The notes: a model not told the origin generated them from the letters alone. A DNA stretch of 64,000 nucleotides from Pseudomonas sp. H9 (GCF_004353925.1 NZ_SMOK01000010.1:62001-126000); one strand, 5' to 3'; positions 41,509-50,839 are shown, counted from the stretch's first letter. Numbers and translations: made by a program.

Positions 41509-44232
41509 CTATGTTCGTTTGCTTGCCTTCCAACGACGCACCACCAGTTTTTCGAGTTCGACTGCGAAGAAAACCAGTACACCAATCGCCAATGCCACCA
41601 TCCAGTTACTGAAGGTCAATGGCACGGTATGGAACGCCGTTTGCATGAAGGGCACGTAGAATAACAGGCACTGCAGCAAGATCAAACCCAATGTGACTGT
41701 CAGCAACGCGCCGTTACGTATCAGGGCCCAATTAAGCGAGAACTGATCCTGCAGGCGGCAGTTGAACAAATAGGCCCATTGCGCCGTAACCAACGTGTGC
41801 AGAATCATCGTGCGAATGTGGTCAACGTCCTGGCCGTCGGCGACCATCCAGTCCTCCAGCAAAAACGCCGCCGCCGTAAGCAATCCGCCCACGAACAGCA
41901 CACGCCACACTGCATAGCCGTTGAGTATCGACTCGCTGGCCTTTCTTGGTGTGCGGCGCATCATCCCCGCCTCACCCGGTTCGAACGCCAAGGCGAACGA
42001 CAAGGTGGTCGAGGTGGCCATGTTCATCCACAGAATCTGCAACGGTGACAACGGCACCACCGCGCCCACCAGCAGCGCCATGACTATCAACAGGCCTTGC
42101 GCCATGTTGGTCGGCAGAATGAACAGCACGGTCTTTTTCAGGTTGTCGTAAACCCGGCGCCCTTCACGTACGGCGTTGGTGATGGTCGAGAAGTTATCGT
42201 CGGTCAACACCATGTCGGCCGCTTCCTTGGTGACCTCGGTGCCTTTGATGCCCATGGCGATGCCCACATCGGCCTGTTTCAGCGCCGGGGCATCGTTGAC
42301 GCCATCGCCAGTCATGCCGACCACTTGGCCGTTGGCCTGCAATGCACGCACCAGGCGCAGCTTGTGTTCGGGGCTGGTACGGGCGAACACCGAATGCTGC
42401 ATGGCCACACGCTTGAGGGTGTTGTCGTCAGTCTGCTCCAACTCCTTGCCGGTCATGGCCCGCAGGTCGTTGCCCATGCCCAGCATACGGGCGATGGCAA
42501 CAGCGGTGTCCGGGTGATCGCCGGTGATCATCTTCACCTCGATCCCCGCTTGCTTGCACAGGGCAATCGCCTCTATCGCTTCCGGTCGTGGAGGGTCCAT
42601 CAGCCCGGCTACGCCGAGGAACACCATGCCCTGGCGCAAGTCGTCGTGATCAATTTCACCACCCGCCTCGGGTACCGGGCGGTAAGCAGCGGCCAGCATA
42701 CGCAAGCCATGCTCGGCAATGTGGCTCATCTCCCGTTCCCAGTAGTCACGGTCCAGCGGCTGCGGACCGTCCACCCCCAGTTGCTGCTCGCACATACTCA
42801 GCAGCACATCCGGAGCGCCTTTGAGGTAAATCAGCCGTTGCCCATCGACATCGCAGCGCCGGGCCATGTACTTGTAAGCCGAGTCGAAGGGGATCTTGCC
42901 CAGGCGTTGCACTTCGACAGGTGCCAGATCGGCTTTGCGCGCCAGCACCTTCAGTGCACCTTCAGTGGGGCCGCCCACCACCGTCCAGCGTCCATCGTCA
43001 TCACGCTGCAGGCTGCTGTCGTTGCAGATGTCTACGGCACGGATGAACGCCACCAGATTAGGGTGCTCCGCCCAATCCAGCGCCTCCGTGGCCCCGGCCA
43101 AGGTGATGCGCCCCCGCGGTTCGTAGCTCTCCCCGCCTACGCCGTAAAAGCGGTTGGCGGTCAGCACCTGCTTGACCGTCATCTCGTTCATGGTCAGGGT
43201 GCCGGTCTTGTCCGAGCAGATCACATTCATCGCGCCCAGGGTCTCTACCGTAGGCAGCTTGCGGATGATCGCCTTGTTGTTCGCCATGCGCTGCACGCCC
43301 AGCGAGAGAATGATCGACACAATCGCCGGCAAGCCTTCGGGCACCGAGGCCACCGCCAGGCTGATCAGCGACAGTGACAGCTCACCCAGCGGGTAGCCGT
43401 GCCAGAAGAAGCCGATGATAAACAGCAGCACCATCATGCCGACAATCAACTGGAAGATGCGCTTGCCCAGCTGACCGATCTGGCGCAACAACGGCGTTTC
43501 GGTCTCATCCACGGTGGAGATCATGTGGTTGATCTTGCCCAGCTCGGTGTGGACGCCTGTTTCGATCACCACACCTTTGGCGTTGCCAGCACTGACACTG
43601 GTGCCCGAGAACGCCAGGTTAGTGCGGTCGGCCAGTTGTGCGTCGTGGTCCAGCGCCTCGGTTTGCTTGGCGACGGTGAGCGATTCGCCGGTCAGCATCG
43701 ACTCCTCGACCTGCAGGTGGTGCACCTCGAACAAACGTACATCGGCAGGGATCTTGTCGCCCGGACGCAACACCACCACATCGCCCGGTACCAGTTCGCT
43801 GGCATCGATCTCCAGCTTCTGACCATTGCGCACCACACGGGCGGTGCTGCTGAGCATGCCACGCAGGGCAGCCAGGGATTTCTCGGCCTTGTTCTCTTGA
43901 AAAAAACCGATGGCGGCGTTGATCACCGCCACGATGACGATCACCAGGGTATCGGTCCAATGCCCCATCAGCGCCGTGGCCAATGCCGCCGCCAGTAGAA
44001 TATAGATGAGCACATCGTTGAAATGCCGGGCAAAGCGCAGCCAAATGGGGTCTACGGCCTTGGCCGGCAACGCATTAGGCCCCAGGCGCAGCAACCGTTC
44101 CCTGGCCTCCTGAGGTGCAAGCCCGGCCTTGTCAGTTTGCAGATCGGCCATGCTTTGCTCGGCGCTTTTGCGATACCAAGGCCGTGCGCTACTGCTGGTG
44201 GTGCTAGGCGTTTGCGGTTGCAATGATCCCAT
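41509..44232 (-). CDS. Cation-transporting P-type ATPase (type II, SERCA-like)
   Basis: A 907-residue membrane pump. Motifs in order: N-terminal cation-ATPase domain (about 17-75), actuator TGES (181-184), PEGLP in helix 4 (298-302), phosphorylation site CSDKTGTLT with D341, GDGVNDAPALKQADVGIAMG, and six C-terminal helices. PEGLPAIVSIILSLGVQRMA is close to the calcium/sodium type IIA-B pumps, so export of Ca2+ or a similar cation is likely, though the ion cannot be fixed from sequence. The ATG at 44232 has GGGAGG upstream. Confidence 0.93.
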   Translation of the reverse strand: MGSLQPQTPSTTSSSARPWYRKSAEQSMADLQTDKAGLAPQEARERLLRLGPNALPAKAVDPIWLRFARHFNDVLIYILLAAALATALMGHWTDTLVIVIVAVINAAIGFFQENKAEKSLAALRGMLSSTARVVRNGQKLEIDASELVPGDVVVLRPGDKIPADVRLFEVHHLQVEESMLTGESLTVAKQTEALDHDAQLADRTNLAFSGTSVSAGNAKGVVIETGVHTELGKINHMISTVDETETPLLRQIGQLGKRIFQLIVGMMVLLFIIGFFWHGYPLGELSLSLISLAVASVPEGLPAIVSIILSLGVQRMANNKAIIRKLPTVETLGAMNVICSDKTGTLTMNEMTVKQVLTANRFYGVGGESYEPRGRITLAGATEALDWAEHPNLVAFIRAVDICNDSSLQRDDDGRWTVVGGPTEGALKVLARKADLAPVEVQRLGKIPFDSAYKYMARRCDVDGQRLIYLKGAPDVLLSMCEQQLGVDGPQPLDRDYWEREMSHIAEHGLRMLAAAYRPVPEAGGEIDHDDLRQGMVFLGVAGLMDPPRPEAIEAIALCKQAGIEVKMITGDHPDTAVAIARMLGMGNDLRAMTGKELEQTDDNTLKRVAMQHSVFARTSPEHKLRLVRALQANGQVVGMTGDGVNDAPALKQADVGIAMGIKGTEVTKEAADMVLTDDNFSTITNAVREGRRVYDNLKKTVLFILPTNMAQGLLIVMALLVGAVVPLSPLQILWMNMATSTTLSFALAFEPGEAGMMRRTPRKASESILNGYAVWRVLFVGGLLTAAAFLLEDWMVADGQDVDHIRTMILHTLVTAQWAYLFNCRLQDQFSLNWALIRNGALLTVTLGLILLQCLLFYVPFMQTAFHTVPLTFSNWMVALAIGVLVFFAVELEKLVVRRWKASKRT

Positions 44233-44382
44233 ACCGTCCTCCCGGCGTTCGTCCTGAAGTGGATGAGTCAAGCAGCGATTGTGCGAAATGTCGCTATCCA
44301 CCCCGGTGTACACATCGTGGTGGACCATTTTTGCGCCCAGCAGGACGTAAGGGCTTGATGCAGATCAGCAATACTGGGAGCG

Positions 44383-44469
44383 GTGGGAGCGGGCTTGCTG
44401 TAGGAGCGGGCTTGCCCCGCGATGCGATGTGTCTGATACACCGCAATCGCGGGGCAAGCCCGCTCCTAC
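44383..44469. repeat. Compound REPIN (truncated REP plus REP pair)
   Basis: A 17-base REP fragment (44383-44399, GTGGGAGCGGGCTTGC) directly abuts a full REP pair (44400-44469). The same compound arrangement, in reverse orientation and nearly identical, occurs at 50722-50809. It lies between the ATPase gene and the GFA gene. No gene is seen in 44233-44510. Confidence 0.93.
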
Positions 44470-44510
44470 CAACGCTGGGCGTGTTGGAGACCTGCGGGGT
44501 AATCATCTGG

Positions 44511-44894
44511 TCAATCAGCGTGTTCGAACCATGGCGCCTTGGCATCGAGATGTACGTGCTTGTGTTTATGTGGCGTGAAGGGCGTATCCAGGGTTCCCAG
44601 TGCCACGCAGATCCAGTCGGCAAACGCGCCCTGAGTGCGTGACCAGAACAGTGTCGAGCCACAGTGGCTGCAGAATTGGCGCACTACCGTTTCTGACGAC
44701 GCATAGGCCTTTATACACTCGACGCCGTCAGCAATTCGCAGCGCATCGCGCGGTACACTGCCGTACGACGCGAATGCCGCGCCATGGCCTTTGCGGCACT
44801 GGCTGCAATGGCAGTGGCTGACGGCTTGCGGTGCCGAGCGCAATTCATACTTGACCGCAGCGCACAGGCAACTGCCCCGATAAATGTTTGCCAT
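44511..44894 (-). CDS. GFA-fold zinc protein
   Basis: A 127-residue protein of the Gfa/CENP-V family. Zinc-binding cysteines are arranged as in the family: GSCLCAAV (structural site), HCHCSQCRKGHG (catalytic site) and FCSHCGSTLFW. Characterised Gfa enzymes act on S-hydroxymethylglutathione, but most relatives have unknown substrates. Standalone gene; no formaldehyde-pathway genes nearby. Confidence 0.9.
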   Translation of the reverse strand: MANIYRGSCLCAAVKYELRSAPQAVSHCHCSQCRKGHGAAFASYGSVPRDALRIADGVECIKAYASSETVVRQFCSHCGSTLFWSRTQGAFADWICVALGTLDTPFTPHKHKHVHLDAKAPWFEHAD

Positions 44895-44908
44895 CTGCTT
44901 GAACGCCC

Positions 44909-45526
44909 TTACCTACCCGGTACTGCGTACGCAGCCGATGCAACCAGCACCACTGAAATGTCGTAGACCTCATGGCCACTTCGGTGGGTTTTATAGATAT
45001 TGCAAAGCAGCTTTTTCTCGCCCTTTGGCGGGAACAACACAATCTTCCGGCCGGCGCTGCGGTCCAGGTCTTGGGGTGCGGAGGCCAGCTCTCCCGATTG
45101 AATCCCGTCGACGACAACATCTTTGACCAGTTGCCGAACGGCCCTCTGACGCGCGCCCTGCCTCAGTGACCGCAGGCCCATCGCAATGTGCTCCACACAC
45201 TGTTTGTCTAACGCCTCGGCCAGGCTCGCGCCTGGCTGTTCGAGCGGCAAGCGCACAAAGTCGCCCTTACGCGTCGGCAGGGGCTCGCTCAACAGATTGG
45301 CACTTTGTGGCTTGAATCCAGAGGCATCGCCAGCGTAAAGAAAGGTAGCGCTGGGGTGAAATGCTGAGCGCAGCAACTTGGGATCACTGGTTTTGAGGTG
45401 CTCTTTTACATAGGCCTCGGTGTACCAGCGCGCCTCAACCCGTACCCTGTCCTTGTCTGCACTTGCGTAAGCGCCATTGAGCATGGCCCAGGAAAAAGCA
45501 GCAATAGCGAGTTTGCTTAACGTCAT
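44909..45526 (-). CDS. Exported protein of unknown function
   Basis: A 205-residue protein with a signal peptide (MTLSKLAIAAFSWAMLNGAY, cleavage near ASA). The segment about 20-60 (RWYTEAYVKEHLKTSDPKLL, then RSAFHPSATFLYAGD) recalls SnoaL/NTF2-like proteins, in which a small cone-shaped fold binds a ligand, but this is a weak resemblance. The ATG at 45526 has AAGGA upstream. It ends 14 bases before the GFA gene and could be co-transcribed with it. Confidence 0.72.
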   Translation of the reverse strand: MTLSKLAIAAFSWAMLNGAYASADKDRVRVEARWYTEAYVKEHLKTSDPKLLRSAFHPSATFLYAGDASGFKPQSANLLSEPLPTRKGDFVRLPLEQPGASLAEALDKQCVEHIAMGLRSLRQGARQRAVRQLVKDVVVDGIQSGELASAPQDLDRSAGRKIVLFPPKGEKKLLCNIYKTHRSGHEVYDISVVLVASAAYAVPGR

Positions 45527-45577
45527 CCGAAATCCTTTTTGGGTACTAATCACTTCTGAAACAACACTGTAGGTGCC

Positions 45578-46441
45578 TCAACGCATTGCACGACGTCGAT
45601 TCTTGATCCGGTACATCTCACCGTCGGCATGGCTGAGCAGTGTATCGGCATCTTCGCCGTCTGCCGGATAACACGCTACACCGATGCTGCAGGACGGCAT
45701 GACGATGCCGTCGAATTCCGCGCCAAGCGGCGCGGCCATGACCGCTAGAATCTGCTCCACCTTGTCGAACACAGCGCTTGGCGAATGGATGTCGGTCAGC
45801 AACACCGTGAACTCGTCACCGCCCATGCGTGCCACGGTATCGGTTTCGCGCACACAGCGCTCCAGGCGCCGTGCAATCTCACACAACACCCGATCACCTG
45901 CTGCATGGCCGTGGGCATCATTGATGCCTTTGAAATCATTGATGTCGATAAACAGCAGCGCCAGTGAGTTCTGGTGGCGGTGCGCGGCGTGCACGGCGGA
46001 CTCCAGCCGATCGTTGAACAATGAGCGGTTGGTCAATTTAGTCAGCGGATCGTGATGGGCGAGAAAACGCAGCTCTTCTTCTGCCTTGGCCAATGCCGTC
46101 ACATTGCGTGCGACACCAATCCGCGCCTCCACCTCCTGCGACCAAAACGCCGCCCACAGAATGGAAACGACGCTGCCATCCTTACGGATATAACGGTTGC
46201 GAAAGTCGACGTGGGACTGGCCATTCATCACCCGAACAATCGAAGCCCGCGTCGCGGCCAGGTCGTCGGGGTGCATGTAGTCAGTGATCAGGGTGCCAAC
46301 CAGTTCATTGGCACGGTAGCCCAACAGGGCTTCGCAGGCGTCACTGACAAAGACAATCTGGTTGTCGCGGTCGACCACAAAAACCGTGTCCAGCATCAAA
46401 TGGATCAACTTTGGATAGAGTGCTTGAAGGTCGACGGGCAT
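45578..46441 (-). CDS. PAS-GGDEF diguanylate cyclase
   Basis: A 287-residue cytoplasmic protein. A PAS domain (about 10-115; VFVVDRDNQIVFVSDACEAL) precedes a GGDEF domain (about 125-285). The active site RMGGDEF (GGDEF at 207-211) is intact, and an inhibitory I-site RETD (198-201) sits exactly five residues upstream, so product feedback is expected. It probably makes c-di-GMP; the cellulose operon 4 kb away is a plausible but unproven client. Confidence 0.93.
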   Translation of the reverse strand: MPVDLQALYPKLIHLMLDTVFVVDRDNQIVFVSDACEALLGYRANELVGTLITDYMHPDDLAATRASIVRVMNGQSHVDFRNRYIRKDGSVVSILWAAFWSQEVEARIGVARNVTALAKAEEELRFLAHHDPLTKLTNRSLFNDRLESAVHAAHRHQNSLALLFIDINDFKGINDAHGHAAGDRVLCEIARRLERCVRETDTVARMGGDEFTVLLTDIHSPSAVFDKVEQILAVMAAPLGAEFDGIVMPSCSIGVACYPADGEDADTLLSHADGEMYRIKNRRRAMR

Positions 46442-46775
46442 GGGTCGCTAGTGTCCGTTTCAGGGTGCTGGATCATGGACTGATCGCCCAGGGTGGCGGT
46501 GAGTAATCTAGCGGACTTTTTGCGGGCGTCATAGATCGTCTTGGTGACGTCGTTGCTGTTGATTCCGGAACGCCCTCTCTCAGCCACCTGGCATTTTTGT
46601 CAGGTGACACTGCCGCGAACCCGCGTTGAAATAGCAGCGTCGGTATCACCAGCGCACAACGCTGTGGCTGGGCGTGGGGGCTTCTCATGAATCGAGGGAC
46701 TCCTATTTGTTTGATGCGGTGTACGTTGAGATATGCCTAGACCCTTTCCCGCCAGCTGGCGCAGGAGATTACTTC
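46442..46775. other. Intergenic region with first hairpin element
   Basis: No gene is seen in this 334-bp stretch between the divergent cyclase and the AT-rich gene. It holds a CACCTG-N10-CAGGTG inverted repeat (46585-46606) and, 20 bases later, a TTGAAATAG motif (46626-46634). The same two elements recur at 47638-47693 before the next gene. Confidence 0.6.
46585..46640 (+). promoter_or_regulatory. Hairpin element, copy 1
   Basis: CACCTG (46585-46590), a 10-base loop containing GCATTTTTGT, CAGGTG (46601-46606), then TGAAATAG (46627-46634) followed by CAGCG. Copy 2 shares the stem core, loop ends (GC...TTTGT) and TGAAATAG. It could be a leader RNA, a regulator site or a small repeat; function unknown. 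Confidence 0.45.
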
Positions 46776-47567
46776 ATGATCAGCCCTTCTTCCCTGATAG
46801 AGTTGAAAGAACAACTTCGCGCCCTCAATGCCGCGATTTCCGAAATTCGAGAAAACGAAATACTCGCTGCCTACAAGGCACCAACCGTAATAGAAGCAGA
46901 TGAAAACAATGAACTTAACCCCTCGCTAGGTGCAACCGTCACTGTTGATTATGAACACCAAGATCTTGACGCAGTCACATTACATTGGCTTGGATCCAAC
47001 GACTCAGACACCTGGATATCCGAAGCCGCTTATGTTACTAGCGGAAAAACGCCTATATTCAATGTCCCTATCCAAATTATTTCAAATAGCGCCGGTCGAG
47101 AAATCGATGTGTTATACACAGTGTATCGCAACGGAATCGTAACCTCATCGAGGCTGTTAGAGCTGAAAGTTTTACAGGCTGATGGCAGCAGCGGAAGATT
47201 CTACGATGTTAACTTTCATAACTATGAGCCAGGCGATGTTCAATCGCCCTTTAAACTCGCCGGGTTAACCGTCGAGTGCGAGAACATGAAAATCACTTAC
47301 AACAAAGGCCTAGATAGAAATGAGTTGCAGACGATAGTACCCTGCACCCTTATATTCGAAAAAGAAATTTCCGTTTGCGCCTACAATTATACCGCCCTTT
47401 CAACAGGCATGAAAATGAAGGCAATGACTATTGATGGTGACGTCATAGATGAGGTTTCATATCAAAGTCAAGAAAGACGCAATTGGCTAGGGAAGAAAGG
47501 GCAACAGAAGATTCAAAAAATTCACTGCAACAGTGGGTGCGAATGGTCAAGGCTATTATTTAACTAA
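46776..47567 (+). CDS. Hypothetical protein encoded by AT-rich accessory DNA
   Basis: A 263-residue soluble protein I cannot assign. A short N-terminal coiled-coil-like helix (LIELKEQLRALNAAISEIREN) is followed by beta-rich sequence with Ig-like patterns (AAYKAPTVIEADENNELNPS; SAGREIDVLYTVYRNGIV) and a Cys/Trp C-terminus. Codon use is clearly AT-richer than every neighbour, a sign of horizontal acquisition. The ATG at 46776 is supported by AGGAG 9 bases upstream. The Ig-like repeats could suggest a binding or surface role, but no signal peptide is present. Confidence 0.75.
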   Translation: MISPSSLIELKEQLRALNAAISEIRENEILAAYKAPTVIEADENNELNPSLGATVTVDYEHQDLDAVTLHWLGSNDSDTWISEAAYVTSGKTPIFNVPIQIISNSAGREIDVLYTVYRNGIVTSSRLLELKVLQADGSSGRFYDVNFHNYEPGDVQSPFKLAGLTVECENMKITYNKGLDRNELQTIVPCTLIFEKEISVCAYNYTALSTGMKMKAMTIDGDVIDEVSYQSQERRNWLGKKGQQKIQKIHCNSGCEWSRLLFN

Positions 47568-47637
47568 GCACTCCAGCTTCGGAGGCTCGTGGTGAACACA
47601 AGCAACGTTCGTTAGCGTTCACGTCCAACGCATACCT

Positions 47638-47693
47638 CTCTCACCTGGCGTTTGTCAGGTGAGAGCTTGCGACTTCACACTGAAATAGTGAAG
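47638..47693 (+). promoter_or_regulatory. Hairpin element, copy 2
   Basis: CTCTCACCTG (47638-47647), loop GCGTTTGT, CAGGTGAGAG (47656-47665) form a perfect 10-bp stem. A second stem CTTCAC/GTGAAG (47673-47678 with 47688-47693) presents ACTGAAATA in its loop. It is a better-paired version of copy 1 and lies about 95 bp before the next gene. Confidence 0.5.
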
Positions 47694-47786
47694 CCACAAT
47701 TGCCGACGCAGCCGGAACGATTCAACCCACCCCAAGGTCAACAGGTTCAGTGGTCATCGAAAACCCCAACGCCATGAGGTTTAACC

Positions 47787-48125
47787 ATGAGTACCCTGAC
47801 GATCGAAGGTTGGTGCAAAAGCGACGGCGACAGACGCTCGACCCCGGTAGGCGATATTCACTTTGACATTCAAGGTGCCACCCACAGGCGTTTGGAGCAG
47901 GCTGAGGAAAGCCTGCAGGCCAGCCGCGCTCCTGAGGCCATGGTGGACGTCGATATGGCTACGCTGAACCTGGTGCTGCCGGAGGGGTACGGCCCTTTGG
48001 CCGATTGCAAGTTGCGTGTGTACCTGGACGAAGACCAGCGTGGTCAATTCCATCTGGTGGGCCACCGGGCCACGGATCACAGCCTGATCTATACCAATGC
48101 GGTGTTGATTGCGCAGTTGAGTTAA
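47787..48125 (+). CDS. Small hypothetical protein
   Basis: A 112-residue protein (starts MSTLTIEGWCKSDGDRRSTP) without signal peptide or membrane segment and with alternating beta-like strands (MVDVDMATLNLVLPEGY; CKLRVYLDED). GAGG lies 8 bases upstream of the ATG. Family not recognised. GC content is normal, unlike the preceding gene, yet both sit behind a copy of the same hairpin element. Confidence 0.7.
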   Translation: MSTLTIEGWCKSDGDRRSTPVGDIHFDIQGATHRRLEQAEESLQASRAPEAMVDVDMATLNLVLPEGYGPLADCKLRVYLDEDQRGQFHLVGHRATDHSLIYTNAVLIAQLS

Positions 48126-48173
48126 GGGCTCAAGGCGGGCAACGGCAGCCTCCCGCCGCTGCCCGCAACTACC

Positions 48174-50615
48174 TCAGAGCGCCGGGCTGTAGCGCACGGT
48201 AAACATCAGGTTGCGTGGTTCGCCAAAGCTGTTGGCGCCCCAACTGTTGCTGATGTTCTGGTAGTAGCGCTTGTCAAAGACGTTGTTCAGGTTCGCCTGG
48301 AACTGCCACTCGCTGCTCGGCTTGTACGCCAGCATCGCGTCACTGACACTGTAACCGCCCTGTTTTACGCCAAAGCCGGTGTACGCACTGCTTTGGCTGC
48401 GAAAGCCGCCGCCGACCGTCCAACGCTCAAGCTCACCGGGCAGGCGGTAAGTGGTGAACACCTTGAACAGGTTATACGGGGTATCGCTGTCGTAGCGATC
48501 TCCGCGTTGCTGCGTTTCGCTTTTGCTCTTGGTGTATTCGGCCGCCGCATAGGTGTAGCCCGCCGACATCTGCCAACCCGGCGCCAACTCGCCGCCCAGT
48601 TCCACATCTACCCCGCGGGTACGCACTTCGCCGCTGGCCTCGTAGCACTCCGGGACGCCTGGCGCGCACAGCGCCGAGGGCAAGGACTTGGCGAGGTTTT
48701 CCTGAACCAACTGAAACAGCGCCAGGCTGGTGTTGAGCGCGCCACCGAAGTACTCGCCTTTGATACCCGTCTCGTAGTTGGTGCCAGTGACCGGTTCCAG
48801 CAGGCTGCCACTGGTGCTCTCAGCGGCCTGGGGTTTGAAGATGCGGGTCCAGCTGGCATACACCGAGTAGGTGTCGTCAAGGTCATAGACTACCCCGGCA
48901 TAGGGGGTGTATTCACGGGTCGCTTTGTAGTCGTCGCCAAAGCGATAGCCGCCGGAGTTGGTGGTTTGGTAGTACTCGTACCAGTCCAGCCGCGAGCCGA
49001 GAATCAGGTGCAGGTCGTCGCGCACATTGAAGCGTACCGTCGCGTACGTACTCGACTGTTGTTCGCGGCCATCACGCGACCAGTTGTAGTCGATCGCCGG
49101 TTTGGCGTACGCGTCGGGGTCGAAATGTTGCGGGTCGATAATCACGTCCGAGTTGATACCCGGACCGCCTGGGCCATCATCGGTATCGTCGCGTCGCCAG
49201 CTGGCGCCAACCACCAGCTCGTGGGTGGCGCCAAACAGGCTGAAGGGGCCCGTGGCAAAGGTATCGACACTTTTCTGGGTGTGCTGGTAGGTGTAGGCAC
49301 CAATGTTCAGGTGATAGGCGTTGGTCGAATCGGTGTAAACGCTACCGCCGAGCATGTCCATGTCGCCACGTAGCCAGGTCGCGTTGGTGCGCAGTTTCCA
49401 GTCGTTGTCGAAGCGGTGTTCAACTTCTACGAAGGCGCTGCTGTTCTTCTTGTCCCAGTAGGTCCAGTCAGGGGCACTGCGGGAGGAGCGCGAGTAATCG
49501 AAAAAGCTGCCGTCCGGATGCGTGGGCAGGCCGTTCCAGTCGGCGCCCGGGTTGTCTTCGCGGTTGTACCAGGCACCAAAGGTGAGCGTGGTCGCTTCAT
49601 TCAGGTCGTACTCACCAATGCCGTAGAACAGCTGACGCTGATTGCCGTAGGCATCAACGAAACTGTTGCGGTCCTGGTAGGCACCGACAAAGCGGCCACG
49701 CAGGCTGCCACTGGCATTGAGCTTGCCGCTGACATCCACCTCGCCGCGGTAGTCATCCCAGCGCCCTGCGCTGCCGGTAAGGGTCAGTTGCGGCGCCAGC
49801 GTCGGGCGCTTGCGCACCAGATTGAAGGTGCCCGAAGGATTGCCCGCTCCGACCATCAAACCCGAAGCGCCACGTACCACCTCCACGCGATCGAACATGG
49901 CCAGGGTGGACGTGCCCAGGGTGTCGCTGTCGTAGGCGACCGGCAGGCCGTCGATCATGATGTTGTCGATGGCCGTACCGCGCGAATAGAACTCCGGGCG
50001 CTCGCCACCGGTCTTGCGCAAGGTCAGCCCAGGCGTGTACGTGGCGATGTCTTCGATCTTTTGCAGGTTCTGATCTTCCATGCGTTGACGACTGACGACC
50101 GTGACTGACTGTGGCGTCTCGCGCAGCGACGTGGCCAGCTTGGTGCCTACACTCATGCTGCCGGTGGTATACGAGCCCGTGTGTTCGGTCGTAGCGCCCA
50201 AGGTGTTGCTCGACACCTGGGTGGCCTCGATTTCCAGCGCCGCATCTGACGCTGGCAATGCAACCAGGCCATAACCGCCGTTATCCAGACGACGCATACC
50301 AAGACGAGTACCAGCCAGGATCCGCGCGAAGCCTTCCTCGATGCTGTATTCGCCATTGAGCCCGGCGCTGCGTTTGCCTGCGGTGAGGCCTGCATTGACT
50401 GAAATCGGAATCCCGGCACGGCGGCCAAATTCGCCAAGCACTTGATCGAGTGGACCTGCGGGGATAGCGAATGCCTGCGTGCGCAGGGTACTTGAAGCGG
50501 CTTGTACCGGCGTCACGGTCAGTAGGCTGAACGCCGAACAGCAGACCAGTGTGGCGCCGAGTGACTGACGCAAGGCGCGGGCAAGAGGGTGAGGCATCAT
50601 GGGCGATGGGTCCAT
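48174..50615 (-). CDS. TonB-dependent siderophore receptor with signalling (STN) domain
   Basis: An 813-residue outer-membrane receptor. A signal peptide (cleavage near VQAAS) is followed by an STN domain (about 45-120; FAIPAGPLDQVLGEFGRRAG), which talks to a FecR-type anti-sigma factor, a plug domain (about 160-275; RETPQSVTVVSRQRMEDQNL) and a 22-strand barrel ending MFTVRYSPAL. The fecI/fecR pair lies directly upstream, so this is a FecA/FpvA-like cell-surface signalling receptor for a ferric siderophore. The ligand is unknown. Start codon choice (50615, or internal ATGs at 50600/50597) is uncertain. Confidence 0.92.
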   Translation of the reverse strand: MDPSPMMPHPLARALRQSLGATLVCCSAFSLLTVTPVQAASSTLRTQAFAIPAGPLDQVLGEFGRRAGIPISVNAGLTAGKRSAGLNGEYSIEEGFARILAGTRLGMRRLDNGGYGLVALPASDAALEIEATQVSSNTLGATTEHTGSYTTGSMSVGTKLATSLRETPQSVTVVSRQRMEDQNLQKIEDIATYTPGLTLRKTGGERPEFYSRGTAIDNIMIDGLPVAYDSDTLGTSTLAMFDRVEVVRGASGLMVGAGNPSGTFNLVRKRPTLAPQLTLTGSAGRWDDYRGEVDVSGKLNASGSLRGRFVGAYQDRNSFVDAYGNQRQLFYGIGEYDLNEATTLTFGAWYNREDNPGADWNGLPTHPDGSFFDYSRSSRSAPDWTYWDKKNSSAFVEVEHRFDNDWKLRTNATWLRGDMDMLGGSVYTDSTNAYHLNIGAYTYQHTQKSVDTFATGPFSLFGATHELVVGASWRRDDTDDGPGGPGINSDVIIDPQHFDPDAYAKPAIDYNWSRDGREQQSSTYATVRFNVRDDLHLILGSRLDWYEYYQTTNSGGYRFGDDYKATREYTPYAGVVYDLDDTYSVYASWTRIFKPQAAESTSGSLLEPVTGTNYETGIKGEYFGGALNTSLALFQLVQENLAKSLPSALCAPGVPECYEASGEVRTRGVDVELGGELAPGWQMSAGYTYAAAEYTKSKSETQQRGDRYDSDTPYNLFKVFTTYRLPGELERWTVGGGFRSQSSAYTGFGVKQGGYSVSDAMLAYKPSSEWQFQANLNNVFDKRYYQNISNSWGANSFGEPRNLMFTVRYSPAL

Positions 50616-50721
50616 TTCTCAAAAGGCGTCCGCACAAGCAGACAGGGATTTCTCCCTAGGCCAAGCGAGCACGGAAAACCTGCCGCTCTTTTTGCTTTTT
50701 TTGACCGTGAAGCTTGCCTTC

Positions 50722-50809
50722 GGTGGGAGCGGGCTTGCCCCGCGATTGCGGTGTATCAGACACATCGCATCGCGGGGCAAGCCCGCTCCTACAGCAAGCC
50801 CGCTCCCAC
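50722..50809. repeat. Compound REPIN (REP pair plus truncated REP)
   Basis: A full REP pair (50722-50792) followed directly by a 17-base REP fragment (50793-50809). Its reverse complement is almost identical to 44383-44469, including the central GATGCGATGTGTCTGATACA. It sits between the receptor and fecR genes and may lower receptor readthrough. Confidence 0.93.
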
Positions 50810-50839
50810 TGAGGCTCAAAGCATGGTGTACCCGGCCGC

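Noticed and set aside
47571..47640. Possible integron attC site before the small hypothetical gene
   Set aside because: A GTTAGC-like core is present but the paired R/L boxes and an integrase are not; the hairpin repeat explains the region better.
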